Source: Roseicyclus sp965662675 (GTDB lineage: Bacteria; Pseudomonadota; Alphaproteobacteria; Rhodobacterales; Rhodobacteraceae). From it: a stretch of DNA of 13,262 nucleotides. Shown piece after piece: positions 1 through 7,139 of the stretch. Position 1 is the first letter of the stretch; each line of letters starts with the position of its first letter. The DNA is taken from the NCBI RefSeq assembly GCF_965662675.1, contig NZ_CBFIIK010000081.1, positions 1 to 13,262 of the forward strand, read 5' to 3'. Under the pieces are notes generated by a model. The model ran no database searches. It worked only from the letters and a program-made list of their open reading frames with translations, and was not told the DNA's origin. The translations under genes were made by a program, and so were the position numbers.

Positions 1-347
1 TGTCGTTCAACCTCGATGTGTGGGAAAGCTTGACCCCCGCGCAGCAGAAGATCGTCGAGATCGCCTGCGAGGCAACACATGCCAACAACTTCTCCATGTC
101 GCTGGCGGAAAACGGCGCGGCGCTGTCGCGTCTGCAGTCGGCCGGCGTGCAGGCGCGTGAATTCCCCGAGGACGTCTGGGACGCCTTCGGTCGCGCGGCG
201 GCAGAGGTGAATGCCGAGAACATGACCGATCCGCTTTATGCGCAGATCCATGAGAGCTTCGCCGCTTCCATGGCATCTACCTCGGCATGGTGGGATCTGG
301 GCGATGGCGAGTACATCCGCCAGCGTAACCGCGTGAACGCGGGCTGA
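1..347 (+). CDS. TRAP transporter solute-binding protein (DctP/FcbT1-like), 3' end only
   Basis: This is the C-terminal part (about 114 residues) of a periplasmic TRAP solute receptor; the start lies left of the window. The reading frame is already open at base 3, so the Met at base 18 is internal. The segment is rich in helices. It has the polar 'WESLTPAQQKIVEIACEA' stretch and a Trp pair near the end, which is the usual tail of the DctP family (long mannitol/chloroaromatic subclass). These receptors bind an organic anion in the periplasm and pass it to the DctQ/DctM membrane pair, and those genes follow directly on the same strand. The family call rests on this tail plus the neighbours. The ligand cannot be read from the fragment, because the residues that bind carboxylate lie upstream. 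Confidence 0.85.
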   Translation, partial: SFNLDVWESLTPAQQKIVEIACEATHANNFSMSLAENGAALSRLQSAGVQAREFPEDVWDAFGRAAAEVNAENMTDPLYAQIHESFAASMASTSAWWDLGDGEYIRQRNRVNAG

Positions 348-365
348 TCTGCCTGAGGCAAATCG

Positions 366-409
366 CATCCTGCCCGGCGCAATCCGCGCCGGGCAGGATG
401 TCCTTTTTT
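366..409 (+). terminator. Perfect rho-independent terminator between dctP and dctQ
   Basis: A 15-bp perfect stem (366-380 pairing with 386-400) with a 5-nt loop is followed by TCC and six T residues. It starts 18 bp after the dctP stop. It lies inside the transporter gene set, so it probably ends most transcripts after the binding-protein gene and lets a minority read through into dctQ and dctM. This would make the receptor more abundant than the membrane subunits. Confidence 0.92.
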
Positions 410-465
410 CGTGATCCGAGACTCTACGCGCCCCGCTGTGGGCTTGCGTTCCGGGGGACCGCCGC

Positions 466-1365
466 ATGATCGACTTCATCTTGTGGGTGCTGCAAAATAT
501 CGCCTTGGCACCCTACAACCTGTTTCTTGCCATCACCAATCCGGGCCTTTGGCTGAACTGGGCCGATCCCCAGGCGGTGATGCGCTTTATCTACTACGGT
601 GCCTCGGTCGAGCTGTTCTTCTTCGCCATTACCACCTTCATCTTTATCACCGCGCTCGGCATGGTCTGGAAGCGCGAGATCTTGTGGTGGGGTGTGCGTA
701 TCCTAGAGGGCGTGGCCAACACGGTCGGGCGCACCGCAGCTTGGGCGGGGCTTTTCATGGTCTTCGTGCAGGTGATCATCGTGTTCTTGCAGCGGATCTT
801 CCGTGTTGCGGAAATCCAGATCGGCCCCTTCGGAACCGCCTTTGCGCAAGACCTGAGCTGGTGGGCCGAAAGCCTGAAATTTCATAACGCCATGGTCGTG
901 TGCCTTTGCGTTTCCTACACCTTCGTGCAGGGCGGCCATGTGCGCGTCGATCTTGTCTATTCAGCGGTGAAATTCCGCACCAAGAAGATGATCGACATGT
1001 TCGGCTGCCTGTTTTTCATGCTGCCGATGGTGACCATCACCTATCTTTATTCGTGGTTCTTCATGTGGCGTCACCTGATGACGCCGACGGTCACCTCGAC
1101 CAGCGATCTGGATCGGATGCTGGCGCAGGCGCGGATCTTCAAATGGAATGTCGAAACCATCGGGTTCAGCCCGAATGGCTTCAACGCCTATTTCCTGTTC
1201 AAGGTCTTGATCGTCTTGTTCTGCGTCTTGGTGTTCTTGCAGGCGATCGCCTTTTTCTGGCGGTCCTACCTCGAATGGCGCGAGGGCGAGGAGAGCGCGG
1301 GCAAGTATCAAGACCGCGACAGGCTGGGCGACGAGACACAAGAGATCGCACAGGCCGCACACTAG
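466..1365 (+). CDS. TRAP transporter small permease subunit (DctQ, long form)
   Basis: This 299-residue protein is the small membrane subunit of a TRAP transporter, which sits in the inner membrane with DctM. Hydrophobic segments are visible near residues 45-67, 90-112, 139-156, 176-200 and 242-265. The DctQ signature around residues 155-163 (QGGHVRVDL) is clear. Ordinary DctQ proteins are about 160-180 residues with four helices. This one has an extra N-terminal region of roughly 80 residues containing one more membrane segment, and a charged tail. That matches the long FcbT2-like small subunits. The ATG at 466 is preceded by a GGGGGA Shine-Dalgarno. The gene lies 118 bp after dctP, beyond a strong terminator, and 68 bp before dctM. 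Confidence 0.88.
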   Translation: MIDFILWVLQNIALAPYNLFLAITNPGLWLNWADPQAVMRFIYYGASVELFFFAITTFIFITALGMVWKREILWWGVRILEGVANTVGRTAAWAGLFMVFVQVIIVFLQRIFRVAEIQIGPFGTAFAQDLSWWAESLKFHNAMVVCLCVSYTFVQGGHVRVDLVYSAVKFRTKKMIDMFGCLFFMLPMVTITYLYSWFFMWRHLMTPTVTSTSDLDRMLAQARIFKWNVETIGFSPNGFNAYFLFKVLIVLFCVLVFLQAIAFFWRSYLEWREGEESAGKYQDRDRLGDETQEIAQAAH

Positions 1366-1433
1366 CGATGAGCCGGTCATCCGGCACTTACAGACAAGCA
1401 AGCGCGCGCGCTTAGCCAAGGGGACGAGAGAGC

Positions 1434-3785
1434 ATGCTTTTCGGATTGGATGGGGTCGAGATCGGTCTGGTGATCGTCTTCCTCACGCTTTTCGCTGGGA
1501 TCATGACCGGTTTTCCGGTGGCCTTCGCCATCGGTGGTGCCGGCGCGATCTCATTCGCCATCATCGCGGCACTCGATAGCGCGGGGCTTTTGATCCACGA
1601 GGCGATCGACAGCGGCTCGGCGGAATACGCGGCGCTTTTGGCCGAAGGGGTGATCCGCGAAAGCATATCGGTTTTCCGATACCCTGAACTGCCGCGCGTG
1701 GAAGTGGCGCTGTTCCCCGGTGGCTGGGAACAGGCGATGGAGCGCAACCTGTCCTTCATGGTCAACCGCATGAACGAGCGCGTGATCGCGGGCCAATCCA
1801 TCGAGACGCTCTTGGCGGTGTTGATGTTCGTGATGATGGGCATCGTGCTGGAGCGCTCGAAGATCGCCGAGGATCTGCTGACCACCATGGCGCGGGTCTT
1901 TGGCCCGCTGCCGGGCGGTCTGGCCGTGTCGATCGTGATCGTGGGCGCCTTCCTCGCCGCCTCGACCGGGATTGTCGGCGCGACCGTGGTGACGATGGGC
2001 TTGCTCGCGCTGCCCACCATGCTGCGCAACAATTATTCGCCGGAACTGGCGACAGGGGTCATCGCGGCATCGGGCACATTGGGCCAGATCATTCCGCCCT
2101 CGATCGTGATCGTTTTGCTTGGCACCTTGGTCGGCGATCTTTACGCGACTGGCCAGGAAACGCGCGCCCAGCTTGCAGGCTGCACCGACGCGTTGACCTA
2201 TCTGGCAAAGCCCGCCGTCTTGTCGGTCGGCACGCTGTTCCAAGCCGCGCTCTTGCCGGGGCTGTTCCTTGCGCTTCTCTACGGGCTTTACGCCTTTGGC
2301 TTTGCGTTGTGGAAACCCGCAAGCGCCCCGCCGGTGCAAATCAGCGGTTCCGCGGGCGAGCCCGTGACCCGCAATGAGGCACTGACCTGGTACCTTGCGG
2401 CACCAGTTGCGTTGATCCTTGCTGTCGTACTCGGCGCTGGCGGCGGTGTGATCGGCAGCCAAGCGATCTCGGTCTCGGATTACGCCGAGCGCGAGGACAC
2501 GGCGATGCTGCGCACCAGTGTATCAGAGCAGTGTCAGGCGGCGATGATTGACCTGCATGGGCAGGAGATGTGGGATGCTTCGGTCGCGCAGCGCGCGGCC
2601 ATGGCCGCGGCAGGCGATACCGGAGAGGTTGTCCTCTTGACCGAGGACGAGCGCACCGCGGCACTTGAGCGTGCCTTGAGCGATGCCGCACCCATCGGCA
2701 GCGGCGTGGCGACGATCTTCACCATGCTGGCGCTTTTGCTGATCCTTGCGCGCGGCGTCTCTCCCTCGTCCAACCCCGCGCCGCTGATCGCGGGCGGTGT
2801 CGGCGTGGTGCTGGCGCTGATCTGCGACATGCTGTTCATCGGTCCGCTGACGGGCAATGGCGCGACCTTCCTGATCCTTGCCATCCCGTTCTTCATCGCG
2901 CTTTACGGCGCGCGGGTGGCGATGATGCGCCTGTCGCAAAACGAGCTTTTGCGCGTGGTCTTCCCGCCGCTTGTGTTGATCGTGGCGGTGCTGGGCTCGA
3001 TCTTGGGCGGCATCACCAACCCGACGCCCGCCGCGGCGCTTGGTGCGGCAGGGGCCATTATGCTGGCGGCCTATCGCAAGCTGAAGGAAGAGAACGGCAA
3101 GTCCAAGATCATCATCTGGGCCAGCTTCGCGCTGATCATCATGATCTTGTTCGGCGTGAATTTCGACCTGCGCATCACGCGCGAGGTGGTGCCGGTGCAA
3201 GACTGGATCGCCTATTTCATCGCGCAGATCGCCTATCACTTCGCGTTCTTCGGGCTGTTGTTCAGCGCGTGGGTTTTGTTCCGAACGAATATCCTGAGCC
3301 CTGTGGTGCGTGAAACCGCCAAGGTGACCTCGATGGTGTTCACCATTTTGATCGGCTCGCAGCTGTTGAACCTGGTGCTGATCTCCTTCGGGGGCGAGCA
3401 TCACATCCAGCAATATCTGCGGAGTTTCGATAACGAAATCGTCGTCTTCTTCGTGGTGATGGCGATTTTGTTCATCTTGGGCTTCGTGCTCGATTTCCTC
3501 GAGATCATCTATATCGTGATCCCCATCGTGGGGCCGGTGATTTATGGTGGCACACTCGATCCGGCATGGGTGACGATCATGATCGCGATCAACCTCCAGA
3601 CCTCGTTCCTGACGCCGCCTTTCGGATTTGCCCTGTTCTACTTGCGCGGGGTGGCACCAAGCAGCGTGACGACGGGCCATATCTATCGCGGGGTGATCCC
3701 CTTCGTGGGGATACAGGTCCTGTGCTTGGTCTTGCTCTACATGTTCCCGGGGATCGTGACGATCCTGCCCCGCTTGCTGGGGTAA
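1434..3785 (+). CDS. TRAP transporter large permease subunit (DctM), long form of 783 aa
   Basis: This is the large membrane subunit, which carries out sodium-coupled transport. DctM hallmarks are present: a conserved N-terminal helix with GFPVAFAIGG (residues 26-35), ASGTLGQIIPPSI (212-224), a GGITNPTPAAALGAAG motif near 525-540, and the C-terminal QTSFLTPPFGFALFYLRG block. Usual DctM proteins are about 430 residues. This one is far longer, with a hydrophilic insert around residues 48-120 and a large central insert around 300-500. The central insert combines a soluble, Ala/Glu-rich stretch (about 345-415) with extra hydrophobic segments. Such long subunits are known alongside long DctQ proteins. 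The start is supported by AAGGGGA about 9 bp upstream of the ATG. A hairpin follows 26 bp after the stop. Confidence 0.9.
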   Translation: MLFGLDGVEIGLVIVFLTLFAGIMTGFPVAFAIGGAGAISFAIIAALDSAGLLIHEAIDSGSAEYAALLAEGVIRESISVFRYPELPRVEVALFPGGWEQAMERNLSFMVNRMNERVIAGQSIETLLAVLMFVMMGIVLERSKIAEDLLTTMARVFGPLPGGLAVSIVIVGAFLAASTGIVGATVVTMGLLALPTMLRNNYSPELATGVIAASGTLGQIIPPSIVIVLLGTLVGDLYATGQETRAQLAGCTDALTYLAKPAVLSVGTLFQAALLPGLFLALLYGLYAFGFALWKPASAPPVQISGSAGEPVTRNEALTWYLAAPVALILAVVLGAGGGVIGSQAISVSDYAEREDTAMLRTSVSEQCQAAMIDLHGQEMWDASVAQRAAMAAAGDTGEVVLLTEDERTAALERALSDAAPIGSGVATIFTMLALLLILARGVSPSSNPAPLIAGGVGVVLALICDMLFIGPLTGNGATFLILAIPFFIALYGARVAMMRLSQNELLRVVFPPLVLIVAVLGSILGGITNPTPAAALGAAGAIMLAAYRKLKEENGKSKIIIWASFALIIMILFGVNFDLRITREVVPVQDWIAYFIAQIAYHFAFFGLLFSAWVLFRTNILSPVVRETAKVTSMVFTILIGSQLLNLVLISFGGEHHIQQYLRSFDNEIVVFFVVMAILFILGFVLDFLEIIYIVIPIVGPVIYGGTLDPAWVTIMIAINLQTSFLTPPFGFALFYLRGVAPSSVTTGHIYRGVIPFVGIQVLCLVLLYMFPGIVTILPRLLG

Positions 3786-3811
3786 GGGAGCCACGCCATA
3801 GAGACATGTTG

Positions 3812-3837
3812 ACGGGGGGCCAAACGCCCCCCGTTTG
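3812..3837 (+). terminator. Probable terminator after dctM
   Basis: A 9-bp GC-rich perfect stem (3812-3820 with 3826-3834) and a 5-nt loop are followed only by a short TTG. The stem is strong but the T tract is poor, so the terminator call is moderate. Its position just after the dctM stop, between convergent genes, fits. Confidence 0.5.
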
Positions 3838-3876
3838 CATTCGCGGATATGGGCGCGACAGCTGGGTGCGGTAAGG

Positions 3877-3958
3877 ATCACGGGGGGCTGTCTGCCCCCC
3901 TCTGGTCGCGTGCCGCGACCATTCACCCCCCGAGGATATTTTCGAAACGAAGAAGAGG
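3877..3958. repeat. GC hairpin element with GAGGATATTTTCGAAACGAAG tail, probable dispersed intergenic repeat
   Basis: Two adjacent stem-loops are visible: GGGGGGC/GCCCCCC (3882-3888 with 3894-3900) and GGTCGCG/CGCGACC (3904-3910 with 3914-3920). They are followed by a CACCCCCCGAGGATATTTTC stretch and a purine-rich end. From memory, a GGGGGGC hairpin followed by CCCCGAGGATATTT is a common intergenic element in Rhodobacterales genomes. The hairpins are seen directly; the dispersed-repeat identity is recall and not a search result. It sits between convergent dctM and bpt, where such elements tend to occur. Confidence 0.5.
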
Positions 3959-3969
3959 CGGTGTCGCGC

Positions 3970-4785
3970 TTAGTCTTCGGCGCGCAGATCGGGCAGGGTG
4001 ATCTGTGCCACCTGTTGCGCGATGGGTTCCACCGACAGGGGATGGACATGGTTGGAATAGCGCGATGGATCGCCGAGCGCCTTCCACTGGCCATCGACAT
4101 AGACCTCGATCGCGGGAAAGCGGGCCTTGTAGCCCATCTTCGCCGAACCCGGCACCCAATAGCCGAGGTAGACATAAGGCAGCCCCGCCTCACGCGCGAG
4201 CGTCACATGATCGAGGATCACATGGGTGCCAAGGCTGTCTGCTGTGCGGTCGGGATCGAAGAAGGAATAGACGAGGCTGAGCCCGTCATCGAGTATGTCG
4301 GTCAAGCAAACGGCCGCCAGCGTGTCATCGGGATCGCGGTACTCGACCACGCGCGAGCGCACGGGTGTTTCTTCGATCATCGCGGCGAATTCGAAGACAT
4401 CCATATCGGCCATGCCACCATCGGCGTGGCGGGCATCGAGATAGCGGCGGAACAGGTCATATTGCGCCTCGGTGGCCCAAGCCGAACGCGAGACCCGCGC
4501 AAGTGTTGCATTGCGCCGCAAGATACGCCGGTGGCGACGCAATGGTGCGAAATCGGCCACGCGGATGCGTGCGGACAGGCAAGCCGCACAATCCGCGCAA
4601 GACGGGCGGTACAGCACGTTTTGCGACCTGCGGAAGCCTTGCTTGGACAGGGCGTTGTTGAGTTTCTCAGCCTGTTCGCCCTGCAGCGCCGTGAACAGCT
4701 TGCGTTCTCGACGCCCATCGAGATAAGGGCACTTTTGCGGTGCCGTGACATAGAATTGGGTCGCGATGGGCAGTGTGTGGCGCAT
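3970..4785 (-). CDS. bpt: Aspartate/glutamate leucyltransferase (bacterial protein transferase)
   Basis: This cytoplasmic enzyme transfers leucine from Leu-tRNA to proteins with N-terminal Asp or Glu, marking them for ClpAP degradation in the N-end rule pathway. The 271-residue product has the expected family length. The N-terminal ATE domain (about 10-85) shows FYVTAPQKCPYL with R25/R26, and CxxCxxC at C63, C66 and C69 after GFRRSQNVLYRP. The C-terminal domain (about 105-240) shows the ATEAQYDLFRRYL and DGGMADMD segments, then SLGTHVILDH and YLGYWVPGSAKMGYKARF. The start MRHTLPIATQFYVTAP matches the usual Bpt N-terminus, and longer open frames over the same DNA are shadows. It converges with dctM and stands 99 bp upstream-to-stop from the RDD gene, so it may be separately or jointly transcribed with it. 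Confidence 0.95.
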   Translation of the reverse strand: MRHTLPIATQFYVTAPQKCPYLDGRRERKLFTALQGEQAEKLNNALSKQGFRRSQNVLYRPSCADCAACLSARIRVADFAPLRRHRRILRRNATLARVSRSAWATEAQYDLFRRYLDARHADGGMADMDVFEFAAMIEETPVRSRVVEYRDPDDTLAAVCLTDILDDGLSLVYSFFDPDRTADSLGTHVILDHVTLAREAGLPYVYLGYWVPGSAKMGYKARFPAIEVYVDGQWKALGDPSRYSNHVHPLSVEPIAQQVAQITLPDLRAED

Positions 4786-4884
4786 GAGAGATTATCGGCC
4801 CGGGCCGGTCCAAAGCATTGTTCTTGAAATTGCACCAGGCGCCGCAGAGGCCGCAACAGGTTTTTTCGGCATTGGGCCGAATAC

Positions 4885-5331
4885 TCAGCGCGGTCTGTTG
4901 ATCGCGGCCGATCCGATCAGCCTGTCATGCAGGCCTTGGTGGCGCGCGCCGAGGGCAATCATCACGATCGAGATCAGTTGCAAGAGCACGAAGCCCGTCG
5001 CGGTCATGAACAAAAGCGTATGCAACACTGCCTCGCCACGTGACAGGGGCGCGCCGCTCGCCCCGCGCAGTTCGATGTTCATCAAGCGCATGCCCAGCGT
5101 CGCCGAACGAGAGGCGATCGTCGCGCTGCGATAGATGAAATCGACGGTGATATAGACCAGGGGCCAGACCCACCACAGCAAGCTGAGCGTGAGAAGGCCC
5201 AATGTGAAGGTGATGGCGATCACGATGATCACATCCACGATCCAGGCGAACAGTCGCTTGGCGGGGACACCATCATAGAATGGATGGTCGTGATCGGGAT
5301 CGGGCAGGGCGTTGGTCATGGGCAACGACAT
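4885..5331 (-). CDS. RDD family membrane protein
   Basis: This is a 148-residue integral membrane protein. It carries the RDD signature: an Arg and Asp in the first helix (AKRLFAWIVD, R26 and D33), then ATLGMRLMNIEL (77-88), and a final QGLHDRLIGSAAI segment (132-144) containing the second Asp. Hydrophobic segments lie at about 29-50, 50-68 and 103-127, so two or three helices are likely. The exact role of RDD proteins is mostly unknown; some have been proposed to act in ion transport or to help export or stability of partners. The start is not firmly decided: M1 (5331) has only a weak purine stretch upstream, and M5 (5319) has none. It precedes bpt on the same strand by 99 bp. Confidence 0.85.
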   Translation of the reverse strand: MSLPMTNALPDPDHDHPFYDGVPAKRLFAWIVDVIIVIAITFTLGLLTLSLLWWVWPLVYITVDFIYRSATIASRSATLGMRLMNIELRGASGAPLSRGEAVLHTLLFMTATGFVLLQLISIVMIALGARHQGLHDRLIGSAAINRPR

Positions 5332-5356
5332 GGCGGCATTCCACGAAATTTGGAAT

Positions 5357-5394
5357 AAAAAAGCACAGGCCCGCGCGACCCAAAGGTCGCGCGG
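5357..5394 (-). terminator. Terminator after the DUF2852 gene
   Basis: A perfect 10-bp stem (5371-5380 with 5385-5394) with a 4-nt loop is followed on the minus strand by 8 nt and then six T residues. The gap between stem and T tract is longer than ideal. It lies 12 bp beyond the DUF2852 stop and just before the RDD gene, so it would separate the two transcription units. Confidence 0.65.
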
Positions 5395-5406
5395 CGCGGA
5401 TTCGGT

Positions 5407-5838
5407 TCAGGTGGCTACGGTGTCGGGCGCGGTTGCGGCCTTGCGCGTATCGGCGCGGTCTTGCAGGAATTGATCGAATTCAGCCTTGTCCTTGGCTTCG
5501 CGCAGGCGGTGCAAGAAGGCTTCGAAGGCGTCTTGCTCTTCTTGCAGGCGACGAAGCGTATCGGCCTTGTAGGCATCGAAGGCGGCATTGCCCGTGCTGC
5601 GGTTGATGGCCTGGTCAAAGGCGATATCATGGCGTTTCTTGCAAGATGTGCTGAACATACGTTTACTCCAGATCATATAGGCGAGAAGGGCGAGGCCGGC
5701 GGGCCAGAACAAGATGAAGGCAAGCACCATGGCCGCGATCCATGCGCCCTTGCCCTTTTCGTCAAGCCAAGCCTCGCTGCGGGAAAACCAATTTCCACCC
5801 CCGACGCGGGTAGAAGTAGCGGTAAGTGTGGATGCCAT
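5407..5838 (-). CDS. DUF2852 domain-containing membrane protein
   Basis: This 143-residue protein has one strong membrane segment (about residues 32-57, AWIAAMVLAFILFWPAGLAL). It is preceded by WFSRSEAWLDEKGKG and followed by a basic KR/KK stretch and a long charged helix (about 85-128, LRRLQEEQDAFEAFLHRLRE) that is likely a coiled coil on the cytoplasmic side. This architecture and wording fit DUF2852, a family of unknown function that is common in Alphaproteobacteria. The ATG at 5838 has GAAAGGA 7 nt upstream, which supports the start. A terminator follows the gene, so it is probably transcribed alone. No function can be assigned from sequence. Confidence 0.82.
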   Translation of the reverse strand: MASTLTATSTRVGGGNWFSRSEAWLDEKGKGAWIAAMVLAFILFWPAGLALLAYMIWSKRMFSTSCKKRHDIAFDQAINRSTGNAAFDAYKADTLRRLQEEQDAFEAFLHRLREAKDKAEFDQFLQDRADTRKAATAPDTVAT

Positions 5839-5969
5839 CGCGTGGTCCTTTCGCAGGTATGTTAATGTTAATCACATTCACAAACATGGGTGCCATGATG
5901 CGCAATGCAAGGGGTGCTTGCGAAAAAAGTGAAGCCAATTAACATGAGGGCGGCCATCGCGCTTTTACC

Positions 5970-5999
5970 TTGCACTTGCGCATCGCCTTGCGCTATCCC
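5970..5999 (+). promoter_or_regulatory. Candidate promoter of tRNA-Ser
   Basis: TTGCAC (5970-5975) and TATCCC (5994-5999) are 18 bp apart and end 9 bp before the tRNA. The -35 box is reasonable and the -10 box weak, as is common in this group. The position relative to the tRNA is the main support. Confidence 0.4.
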
Positions 6000-6008
6000 G
6001 CCCCGCAC

Positions 6009-6098
6009 GGACAGTTGGCCGAGTGGTCGAAGGCGCACGCCTGGAAAGTGTGTAGGCGGGGAACCGTCTCGAGGGTTCGAATCCCTCACTGTCCGCCA
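6009..6098 (+). tRNA. tRNA-Ser(GGA)
   Basis: The full cloverleaf can be traced. The acceptor stem GGACAGT (6009-6015) pairs with ACTGTCC (6088-6094), with discriminator G and encoded CCA at 6096-6098. The D-arm contains TTGGCCGAGTGGTCGAAGGC. The anticodon stem CACGC/GTGTG (6036-6040 with 6048-6052) encloses loop CTGGAAA, with anticodon GGA at 6043-6045. A long variable arm, typical of class II tRNAs, follows, then T-arm GAGGG-TTCGAAT-CCCTC. The long variable arm and GGA anticodon both indicate serine (UCC/UCU codons). It is followed by 1.1 kb of poorly coding DNA, which is consistent with use of the tRNA 3' end as an integration site. Confidence 0.96.
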
Positions 6099-6815
6099 TC
6101 ACCCTTTGATTTTATTACATATTTTAGATTTAATCCGCCCTGTTACCATAATGGCTCCCCTTTGGGAGCGTGGCTGTAATGCCTACTTCAAGGTCAACCG
6201 CATCCACTTTGGGGGTTACTTGACCCCTTCGCCAGCCAAGTCGAACCGTTCACCGAGGGGGCACCCCCCTAACCAAGCCCCCCTACGCGTCAGAAAGGCC
6301 CTTGTTTGATAAGTGCTTTTTAAATTCGTTGGGTAATTTCGTTTGGGTCCAAGGTCCGAGACGCGATGTGCCATCTCTCAGGTCCAAGGCACCCGATCCA
6401 ATGTCGTTGGACCGAGGTGTTCTGTCCAAAGTTGCCGGACTGAGGCTCCCGGTTCAGGGGGGCCGGTTCTGGGAGCGTGGTCCTTGGTTTGTATGGCTCA
6501 GCTTCAAGCGACTAACCGAAAGCGTCTCGCGAGTTCGAAGCTCGTTTGCCCCGCCTATTCTGCACCGCCGATGCGCACCTGCCCACCTGCGCCGGGCTTT
6601 GCCGCGGTCGAGATCCCCGGTGAACGCGAGCGCAACCATCATCAAGCTGCGCACGAATTGATCCATGTGCCCGAGGAAACATGGGACCAGATCGTTGCAC
6701 TGCCGGCGCAGTCAGTCACACCGCTTGCCGACGAAGCCTCAGGCAAGACGTCATAAATCTTGTGCGCCGCCGCGATGGATGATTGATTTGGTCATGATCA
6801 TTTGGGGCTGCATCG
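6099..6815. other. Gene-poor 717-bp stretch downstream of tRNA-Ser, apparently decayed
   Basis: No convincing gene is seen. It begins with an AT-rich run (about 6105-6132) that is unlike the surrounding DNA and may help end the tRNA transcript. A 6-bp hairpin (6154-6169) and several imperfect GGTCCAAGG copies (near 6346 and 6381, with an inverted TTGGACC at 6407-6413) follow. Open frames of 100-137 codons cross 6302-6756 but have poor, low-complexity translations and no recognisable family. The last part of one (about 6590-6756) reads more like protein and could be a gene remnant, but I cannot name it. Confidence 0.6.
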
Positions 6816-7064
6816 ATGGCTGAGACTGTTTTGTTCACCGCCATGAAAGATGGCACGCGCGAGGAATACACGCTTCTCGCGCGGTTGGAGAAACCCTTTC
6901 TCGCCCTCACGGCCGATCGTGTCTTGGACGAATTACGCCGCGCGGATGAGGTGCCTGCACCATTTGCCGGTGGCCGCCGCGTTTTCATGAAACTCGCCAA
7001 GGCGCTCGAGCACCTCAAGAAGCTCATTTTCATCCGGTCGTGTTCTATCAACAACCCCGCTTGA
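6816..7064 (+). pseudogene. 5' stump of an HD-domain phosphohydrolase-like gene
   Basis: The first 45 or so residues (MAETVLFTAMKDGTREEYTL, then LLARLEKPFLALTADRVLDE) resemble the N-terminus of a family of small HD-domain proteins of about 190-200 residues that I recall from Alphaproteobacteria. In those, the metal-binding HD motif comes further downstream. Here the frame runs on past about residue 45 into residues that are antisense to a small minus-strand ORF and stops at 82 residues. No His-Asp motif is present, so the catalytic domain is missing. The likeness stops around 6940-6955, which is a probable deletion or insertion breakpoint. Identity is from memory of the family and is moderately sure; the truncation follows if the identity is right. 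No strong Shine-Dalgarno is seen. Confidence 0.5.
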
Positions 7065-7139
7065 TCGAAGGGCGTCGCCCAGCGCCTCTTTCGTCCAGCT
7101 GACGATAGCCTTCCACTCGGCGGGTGTCTTGGACTTCAC
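6933..7139 (-). CDS. Small hypothetical protein (68 aa) with strong ribosome binding site
   Basis: A GTG start at 7139 is preceded by AGGAGGAG with a 5-nt gap from AGGAGG, the strongest Shine-Dalgarno in the window. The product starts MKSKTPAEWKAIVSWTKEAL, is soluble, charged and mainly helical (ELLEVLERLGEFHENAA near 40-56), and contains Trp, Cys and His near the end. Codon third positions are GC-rich, as in real genes here. I do not recognise a family. Its 3' end overlaps the presumed breakpoint of the HD-domain stump on the other strand, so it may itself be truncated. It lies 69 bp downstream of the RraA-like stop on the same strand and could be read by operon transcripts. It may equally be a remnant of an inserted element. 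Confidence 0.45.
   Translation of the reverse strand: MKSKTPAEWKAIVSWTKEALGDALRSSGVVDRTRPDENELLEVLERLGEFHENAAATGKWCRHLIRAA

Noticed and set aside
2523..4193. A 556-codon open frame on the minus strand opposite dctM
   Set aside because: It lies antisense to a clearly conserved membrane protein and reads as His/Arg/Asp/Gln-rich low-complexity protein, the normal antisense artefact in high-GC DNA. It also overlaps the 3' part of bpt in another frame.
3835..4827. A 330-codon open frame on the plus strand over bpt
   Set aside because: The minus-strand frame encodes a full-length, motif-complete Bpt; the plus frame has no recognisable domain.
6302..6756. Two overlapping plus-strand frames of 119 and 137 codons in the gap after tRNA-Ser
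   Set aside because: Composition is Arg/Ser/Pro-rich, the frames compete with each other, and there is no clear ribosome site. I could not tie either to a family, so they are described in the gap entry only.
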